Assembly (NCBI RefSeq): GCF_026342015.1
Contig: NZ_JAPENL010000003.1
Location: 620,001-684,000 of the forward strand
Origin: Micromonospora lupini
GTDB taxonomy: Bacteria; Actinomycetota; Actinomycetes; Mycobacteriales; Micromonosporaceae
Reading direction: 5' to 3'
DNA: 64,000 nucleotides
This document shows, in pieces, positions 59,090 through 64,000 of this stretch; positions within the stretch are counted from its first letter, which is position 1, and every line of letters begins with the position of its first letter. Both the position numbers and the translations under genes were made by a program. The notes beneath the pieces are model-generated. The model was not told where the DNA came from and did no database searches. It saw only the letters and a list, made by a program, of their open reading frames with translations.

Positions 59090-59808
59090 CATCCGACAGC
59101 TCATCGCCGCACGCCGACCAGCTCGACATCGGCGGCTACCTGCTGGGGGCACTCGACCCGGAGGCAACCCGCCGAGCCGAGGAGCACCTCGCGGGTTGTG
59201 CCAAGTGCCGGGCCGAGGTCGAGTCGCTGCGGACGTGGGCGGACGCGATCGAGAACGTACCCGACGTGATGCTGCTCGACGGCCCGCCGGAAGACGGCGA
59301 TCTCCTGTGGCAGCGCACCCTGCGACAGATCCGCGGCGAGGCCGCCGACCAGCGACGCCGCCGACACGCGCTGACAGGCGTGGCGGCGGCGGTGGTCGCC
59401 TCCGCCGTCCTCGGCGGTGTCGTCCTCGGTCCCGCGAACGACCCCGCTAAGGACGCGACCGCGCAGCCCGAGCCGGCGTCCCCGAGCGTCGCGGCCGACC
59501 GTCCGGCCCGTTCCGCGAGCGCCTCCGACCCGGTCACCGGTGCCCGCCTGGCCGTGGCCGTGCAGCCGGCCACCGGCTGGGTACGCGTCCGCGCCACGGT
59601 CTCCGGCATCCCGCAGGGCCGTCGCTGCCGCCTCCTCGTCGTCGGCAGGGACGGCGGCACGGTGCTGGCGGGCGGCTGGGAGGTGTCGGAGCGGGGGGCC
59701 GCCGAGGGCGTCACCCTCGACGGCAGCGCCCTGCTCGACGTGGCCGAGATCGACAGTGTCCGGGTGGAGACCACCGACGGCGTGGCGTACGTCAGCGCGA
59801 AGCTCTAG
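59086..59808 (+). CDS. Zinc-finger anti-sigma factor
   Basis: 240 aa. The N-terminal ZAS/zf-HC2 motif is His34-x3-Cys38-x2-Cys41 (EEHLAGCAKC). One membrane helix at about 95-116 (LTGVAAAVVASAVLGGVVLG) separates it from an extracytoplasmic domain of about 120 residues (ARLAVAVQPATGWVRVRATVSGIP) that probably senses envelope conditions. Translationally coupled to the sigma factor by ATGA overlap. The domain order is that of RskA-like regulators; proteolytic release is expected but not visible. Confidence 0.92.
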   Translation: MTSDSSSPHADQLDIGGYLLGALDPEATRRAEEHLAGCAKCRAEVESLRTWADAIENVPDVMLLDGPPEDGDLLWQRTLRQIRGEAADQRRRRHALTGVAAAVVASAVLGGVVLGPANDPAKDATAQPEPASPSVAADRPARSASASDPVTGARLAVAVQPATGWVRVRATVSGIPQGRRCRLLVVGRDGGTVLAGGWEVSERGAAEGVTLDGSALLDVAEIDSVRVETTDGVAYVSAKL

Positions 59809-59844
59809 GGAGGCCCGCGACGCCGGCCCGACCGGCGAGCGGGA

Positions 59845-59894
59845 CAGCCGAACGCCGACGAACGCGGCCCCCGGGCCGCGTTCTCGTTCGGCTG
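59845..59894. terminator. Two-part hairpin after the anti-sigma gene
   Basis: An inner perfect stem (GAACGCGGCCC 59860-59870 / GGGCCGCGTTC 59873-59883) is flanked by an outer arm pair (CAGCCGAAC 59845-59853 / GTTCGGCTG 59886-59894), between convergent genes. Confidence 0.75.
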
Positions 59895-59914
59895 GGCGGC
59901 GAGCGGACAGCCGA

Positions 59915-59945
59915 GCGCCGGCTCAGCCAGTGGCCGAGCCGGCGC
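59915..59945 (-). terminator. Hairpin terminator after lipoprotein copy 2
   Basis: A perfect 10-bp stem (GCGCCGGCTC / GAGCCGGCGC) with an 11-base loop, 20 bp beyond the lipoprotein stop on the minus strand. Confidence 0.65.
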
Positions 59946-59965
59946 GAGGTTCGTACCGTCCGGGG

Positions 59966-60880
59966 TCAGCCCAGGCGCACCGAGACGACCGCGTTGTCGA
60001 AGCCGACAGTCCCCAGGTCGGCGACATCCCCGTTGATCACTTTCGAGCGGCCGGTGCAGTCCGGGCCGGCCCAGAGCTTCAGCGAGCCGGGTGCCGCCAC
60101 GGAGGAGGAGACGCCCGGCCGGCTCAGGTTGCGGCAGCCGGCGCCGGCGACGCCCTGCGAGCCGGCGCCGTCACCGAAGTTGGGGTCGTCGAACAAGACC
60201 GCGCTCGTGGCCGGCGGCGCCGGCGAGGCGTCCGACGCGGGCTGCTCGCCACCGGACGCGCCGGCCTTCCCGCCGGCCGGGGTCACGCCGAACCAGGTGG
60301 TGCCGACACCCTGACCGTTCGTGTCACCCGGCTTGGTGTCCTTGGCGAACCGGTAGACCGGCCAGCCGCCGATGGTGACCTGCCGGCTGCCGTCCGGGCG
60401 CGGGATCGTGCCGACGTCCGCGGCCTTGACTCCCGCGACGAAGACCTTGCCGGCGGGAGCGACGGTGACCGGCGGCCAGGTGGCGGCGCAGTCGCCGTCA
60501 CAGTTCGAGACCGGCGGCTTGTTGCTGTCCTTGTCGAAGCGGTAAAGGGTCAGCCCGGCGCCGTTGACCACGACCGGGTCGAGCTTGCCCGCCTTGCCCG
60601 CCGTCACCTGGACCCACCGCTCTGCGGATTCGCGCGTCTCCGCGGTGGCGACCCCGCCGTTTGGCGTCGCCCAGTCGCCGGTGCCGGCCGCCGCGTTGTT
60701 GGACTTCGCGGTGCCGGGCAGGAGGGCGACGCCGGCCCCGCCCGTCGGCGACGCGGCCGGGCTGCCGCTCAGGTCAGCGGCCCGAGCCGGACCTGGCGGC
60801 ACCTGGTTCGAGCCGCACGCCGTAAGGGTCGCGCCGACGGCCAGCACGGCGATGAGGGGAGTCACGTGGTTGCGCATCAT
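59966..60880 (-). CDS. COG4315-type secreted-repeat lipoprotein, copy 2
   Basis: 304 aa. The lipobox is LTAC (about Cys21) after a hydrophobic core (TPLIAVLAVGATLTA). Two secreted repeats follow: GLTLYRFDKDSNKPPVSNCDGDC with ATWPPV, then IGGWPVYRFAKDTKPGDTNGQGVGTTWFGVTP, nearly the same as in copy 1. A further C-terminal domain (about 225-304; VLFDDPNFGDGAGSQG, GCRNLSRPGV, DNAVVSVRL) resembles a small beta/gamma-crystallin-like fold and is missing in copy 1. GGAG lies seven bases before the ATG at 60880. Convergent with the anti-sigma gene. Function unknown; cell-surface. Confidence 0.88.
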   Translation of the reverse strand: MMRNHVTPLIAVLAVGATLTACGSNQVPPGPARAADLSGSPAASPTGGAGVALLPGTAKSNNAAAGTGDWATPNGGVATAETRESAERWVQVTAGKAGKLDPVVVNGAGLTLYRFDKDSNKPPVSNCDGDCAATWPPVTVAPAGKVFVAGVKAADVGTIPRPDGSRQVTIGGWPVYRFAKDTKPGDTNGQGVGTTWFGVTPAGGKAGASGGEQPASDASPAPPATSAVLFDDPNFGDGAGSQGVAGAGCRNLSRPGVSSSVAAPGSLKLWAGPDCTGRSKVINGDVADLGTVGFDNAVVSVRLG

Positions 60881-60996
60881 CGGGTTTCTCCAGCGATCAC
60901 CCGGCTTCCAGGAGGTCCGGAAGCCGTTCGCCACTCACACGGAGCAGGTCCGCGATCGGTTCAGGCCCGGTGTCGCCGCCGTCGTCGCACACGGGC

Positions 60997-62205
60997 TCAG
61001 GTGGCCTGGAGAGCGACCTTCAGCCAGCCGGGGCTGCGCATGTCGAATTCGCGGTACGCCCCGATCGCGTCCGTGAGCGGCTCGTGCTCGGTCACGACGT
61101 CCTCCGGACGGACCTGACCGGACGCGACCATGTCCAGCAGCTTCGGGATGTACCTGGGGTGGTTGCCGTTGCCGGCGCGGACAGTCAGGTTGCGGGCCAT
61201 GGTGGTGCCGATCGGGAAGAACCTGTCGGTCGGCGGATAGACCCCGACGATCCCGAGCGTGCCCACCTTCGCGAGGCTCTCGGCCGCCCAGGTCTGTGCC
61301 TGGCTCGGCGCGTCACCCGGCTTCCAGTGTCCATCCTGGCCCTGGCTGTCGAGATTCGGGGAGATCGTGCGCTGGTCCTGGGCGTTGCGCTCGTCGTCCC
61401 GACCGGCGGCGGGCCCCGACTTCGGGCTCTCACCGTCCACTCCGACGGCGTCGATCGCGCAGTCGGCCCCGATACCGTCAGTCAACTCCATGATCGCGAC
61501 GACCGGATCGACCTCGTTGAAGTTGATCACCTCTGCCCCCCGCCGACGGGCGTGTTCCAGCCGGTCCGCGTGCCCGTCGATCGCGATCACCCGGGACGCG
61601 CCGCGCTGGTACGCGGAGAGGACGGCGAACTGGCCCACCGGGCCACAACCCCAGACGGTGACGATCTTGCCGTCGCTGGCGTCGGCGAGCACCGCGCCGA
61701 AGTAGCCGGTGGGGTAGATGTCGGACAGGGTGATGGCCTGCGCCTCGGTGACGTTCTCCGGGAGTCGGACCAGGTTGGTGTGCGCGAAGGGGACCCGGGC
61801 GTACTCGGCCTGCAAGCCGTGGAACGGGCCCTGCGCCTCGGGTGAACCGAACGAGGCGGTGCCGGAACGCGGCCCGTACGGGTTGGCGTTGTCGCACTGC
61901 GCGAAGAGGCCCCGGCGGCAGTAGCCGCAGGATCCGCAGCCCAGCACCGCCGAGATCACCACACGGTCGCCCGGCTTGAAGCTGTGGATCTGCGCGCCCA
62001 CCTCCTCGACCACCCCGACGCCCTCATGGCCGAGCACCTTCCCCGGCTTCATCCCGGACATCGTGCCGCGTACGAAGTGCAGGTCGGTGCCGCAGATCGC
62101 CGCCGTGGTGATCCGCACGATCGCGTCCGTCGGCTGTTCGATGCGGGGCTCCGGCACGTCGTCGACACGAATGTCGCCGATGCCGTGATAGACGACAGCC
62201 TTCAT
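60997..62205 (-). CDS. Zinc-dependent alcohol dehydrogenase (formaldehyde dehydrogenase-like MDR)
   Basis: 402 aa, medium-chain dehydrogenase. Catalytic zinc ligands are Cys38 (ICGTD) and His60-Glu61 (GHEGVG); the structural zinc loop has Cys90, Cys93, Cys96 and Cys104 (CGSCGYCRRGLFAQC). The Rossmann motif is VWGCGPVGQFAVL. A hydrophilic insertion of about 45 residues near 258-305, rich in Asp/Gln/Pro, is typical of glutathione-independent formaldehyde dehydrogenase-like enzymes. GAGGAG lies five bases before the ATG at 62205. It lies after the AfsR-like gene on the same strand with a 111-bp gap; probably general aldehyde or alcohol metabolism. Confidence 0.92.
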   Translation of the reverse strand: MKAVVYHGIGDIRVDDVPEPRIEQPTDAIVRITTAAICGTDLHFVRGTMSGMKPGKVLGHEGVGVVEEVGAQIHSFKPGDRVVISAVLGCGSCGYCRRGLFAQCDNANPYGPRSGTASFGSPEAQGPFHGLQAEYARVPFAHTNLVRLPENVTEAQAITLSDIYPTGYFGAVLADASDGKIVTVWGCGPVGQFAVLSAYQRGASRVIAIDGHADRLEHARRRGAEVINFNEVDPVVAIMELTDGIGADCAIDAVGVDGESPKSGPAAGRDDERNAQDQRTISPNLDSQGQDGHWKPGDAPSQAQTWAAESLAKVGTLGIVGVYPPTDRFFPIGTTMARNLTVRAGNGNHPRYIPKLLDMVASGQVRPEDVVTEHEPLTDAIGAYREFDMRSPGWLKVALQAT

Positions 62206-62316
62206 GCGCACTCCTCATCCGCACTGGTGTCGGGCCGCTGGGGGCCCGCGAACGGGAATTCGGCTTCCCCGCGCCCGGCACGGCAAACCCGGACGTAGAA
62301 GAGCGAACAGCTTCGG

Positions 62317-64000
62317 TCACGCCAACTTCGCGGCGAGGCGGGTGACCGAGGCGCGCATGCCGTCGGTGCCGCCGTCCTGCAACTCCCGCAGAACCGCTCC
62401 CGCACGCTCGAACGCCCGCTGCGCCCCCGGCTCGTCACCGGCGGTGATGAGAGCGTCGGCCATCTGCCGCAGCGCGTCGAACTGCGCGGGGCGGTCCCCG
62501 ACACGTCGGGCCGCGTTCGCCGCCAACTCCAGTTGCTCGACCGCCTCGTCGACGCGTCCGGTCACGACCAGGTTGTCCGCGATGGCGGTCCGGATGTCGC
62601 TCTCCTCGTGGGCGCGTCCGATCCGCTGGTTGAGATCGAGGGCCTCCCGCAGCGCCTGGGCCGACCTGTCGACCTGGCCCAGGGCGGTGAACGACTTTCC
62701 GCTGAACAACAGGCTGGACACCTCGCCCCGACGATTGTCGAGGAGGCGGAACAGGGACAGCGCCCGGATGCTGTGGTCGAGGGCACGGTCGTGCTGGTTC
62801 AGCGCGCTGAACGCCTGATGGCAGTTGTTGTGCACCAACGCCTGTTCCAGTCGCAGGTCCCGGTCCTGGTAGATCCGCGCGGCCTCGCCGAGCAGGCCGA
62901 GCGCCTCGTCGTGGGCGCCGAAGAAGTGCCGCGCGCCGGCCAGGCTGCGCAGCACATGCGCCTCCCCGACGGCGTCGTGGCGCTCGCGTGCCGCGCGCAG
63001 CGCGACCCGCATGACGTCTTCCCAGTCCTGGAAGCGTCCGGCCCACTGGAGGTACTGCTGCATCGCGACGGCGAGCTGCCACGGCACGATGCCGTACCCG
63101 ACGTCGGCGGCGAGACGCACCGCCTCCTTGAGCACCTCCCGCTGGCTGCCGAACCACGCGATGGCCTCGTCGTACGTGCCCGGCCGCTCCGCGACCACAC
63201 CGGGCAGCGGCGCCGGTGGCGCGATCGGCGGCCGGTTCGGGTCCAGGACCACCTGCGCCTGGAAACTGCTGTGCAGGTAGTGCTGCAACAGGCGGCTGAT
63301 CGCCGCCTGCCGCTCGGCCGCCGGCTCCTGCGCCTGGAACAGCTCGTGGGCGTACGCCTTGACGAGCACGTGCGACGTGAGTCGGCCGTCGTGGTGCTCG
63401 GTCACCAGGGCCGCCTCGATCAGCTCGGCAAGCTCGGCGTGCGTGTTGTCGGGGTCGCGGTCGGCGAGGCTCACGCAGGCCTCGGCCGTGACACCCGACG
63501 GCAGGGCCACCGACAGGAGCCGGAACAGCCGGGCCGCGCCGGGACTGAGCTGCCGGTAGGACCACGAGAAGGCGGTACGCGGGTCGGTGAGGCCCCGGCC
63601 ACCCGGGAACGCCTCGAGCCGGCGGGCGCCGTCGCGCAGCTCGGCGGCCATGGTGGTGAGCGACAGCCGCGGGCGGGCGGCGATCCGGGCGGCCAGGATG
63701 GCCAGCGCCAGCGGGAGCCGTCCGCACAGCTCGATGATCTCGTCGGCGACCGCGGCACACGCCACGCCTCCGGTCGACCGACTCGACAGGCCGGTGAGAC
63801 GACGTGCGAGCAGCCGCCGGGCCGTCGGCAGGTCGGGCAGGTCGACCCGGAGCAGGTGTGCGCCGTCGAACGCGGCGAGGCCGACGAGCGCCCGCCGGCC
63901 GGTGACGAGCACGAGACTCTGCGCCGAGTTCGGCAGCAGCGGGCGCACCTGGGCTGCGTCGCGGGCGTTGTCCAGCAGGAACAGGATGTGCTTGCCGGCC
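62317..64000 (-). CDS. AfsR/SARP-family regulator, partial (N-terminus beyond right edge)
   Basis: About 561 codons are visible; the gene continues past the right edge. The visible part begins inside the NB-ARC domain (AGKHILFLLDNARD, Walker B), goes on through LVLVTGRRALVGL and ELCGRLPLALAILAARIAARPRLSL, then about 300 residues of TPR-like repeats. It is homologous along this whole length to the 41047-44049 protein (for example SYRQLSPGAARLFRL versus SYRQLSPEAARLFRL), so the missing part should contain the P-loop, BTAD and wHTH. It ends just upstream of the alcohol dehydrogenase. Confidence 0.9.
   Translation of the reverse strand, partial: AGKHILFLLDNARDAAQVRPLLPNSAQSLVLVTGRRALVGLAAFDGAHLLRVDLPDLPTARRLLARRLTGLSSRSTGGVACAAVADEIIELCGRLPLALAILAARIAARPRLSLTTMAAELRDGARRLEAFPGGRGLTDPRTAFSWSYRQLSPGAARLFRLLSVALPSGVTAEACVSLADRDPDNTHAELAELIEAALVTEHHDGRLTSHVLVKAYAHELFQAQEPAAERQAAISRLLQHYLHSSFQAQVVLDPNRPPIAPPAPLPGVVAERPGTYDEAIAWFGSQREVLKEAVRLAADVGYGIVPWQLAVAMQQYLQWAGRFQDWEDVMRVALRAARERHDAVGEAHVLRSLAGARHFFGAHDEALGLLGEAARIYQDRDLRLEQALVHNNCHQAFSALNQHDRALDHSIRALSLFRLLDNRRGEVSSLLFSGKSFTALGQVDRSAQALREALDLNQRIGRAHEESDIRTAIADNLVVTGRVDEAVEQLELAANAARRVGDRPAQFDALRQMADALITAGDEPGAQRAFERAGAVLRELQDGGTDGMRASVTRLAAKLA

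Noticed and set aside
1..64000. Search for tRNA, rRNA, transposase and integrase genes or attachment sites
   Set aside because: None was recognised by reading; absence by eye is not proof, and a tRNAscan or profile search would be decisive.

Overview
This is a high-GC actinobacterial chromosome segment. The very strong GC bias, frequent GTG starts, AfsR/SARP, AraC and MerR regulators, an F420-type LLM oxidoreductase and type VII secretion genes all point to an actinomycete. The gene content looks most like Micromonospora/Salinispora-type Micromonosporaceae, but the genus is inferred, not shown. No tRNA, rRNA, IS element or CRISPR array was recognised.

Positions 1-27.7 kb hold the right-hand part of an enediyne biosynthetic gene cluster. 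The minus-strand warhead operon is a DUF1702 (UnbL-type) gene, the iterative enediyne polyketide synthase PksE (KS-AT-ACP-KR-DH-PPTase, 1927 aa) and the start of the partner thioesterase, cut by the left edge. It is divergent from an overlapping DUF5987 / GMC oxidoreductase / AhpD-like operon. Around these lie a second DUF1702 gene, an SCP2-like protein, a mycothiol-type DinB-fold protein, a DHA2 exporter, an FAD oxidoreductase, an epoxide hydrolase, a CopC-domain protein with a His-rich membrane protein, a second AhpD-like protein, AraC and MerR regulators, an SgcJ-like protein, an acyl-CoA-dehydrogenase-fold flavoenzyme, an SDR, a P450 and an LLM oxidoreductase. The epoxide hydrolase and the SgcJ-like protein suggest a nine-membered enediyne. 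No sugar, apoprotein or peripheral aromatic genes are seen here, so the rest of the cluster probably lies left of the window. A near-identical 16-bp motif occurs upstream of two of the tailoring genes, with a weaker copy before a third.

Positions 27.8-29.5 kb carry a DGPF/YCII protein with its ECF42-type sigma factor. Positions 29.4-36.5 kb carry a tight five-gene minus-strand operon: two ABC half-transporters, two tandemly duplicated family-2 glycosyltransferases with an extra C-terminal domain, and a PIG-L deacetylase. This looks like a small uncharacterised system that makes and exports an amino-sugar conjugate. Positions 36.6-40.6 kb hold a VOC protein and two secreted carbohydrate enzymes (RICIN-GH62 and CE1-CBM2) with LacI-like operator candidates upstream.

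Positions 41.0-48.3 kb hold a complete AfsR/SARP regulator, an MFS exporter, a glycogen-debranching-like enzyme and an ECF sigma factor. Positions 48.5-60.9 kb are a compact type VII secretion island: a WXG100 protein, an EssC/EccC ATPase with FHA and ubiquitin-like N-terminal domains, a second WXG-like pair, a large candidate effector with a His/Cys pair reminiscent of clan CD cysteine peptidases, and its associated protein. COG4315-type lipoproteins sit at both ends, and a sigma/anti-sigma pair lies inside. The window ends with a zinc alcohol dehydrogenase and a second AfsR/SARP-family gene cut by the right edge. Many gene ends carry long, nearly perfect hairpins that fit GC-rich terminators without a U-tract.
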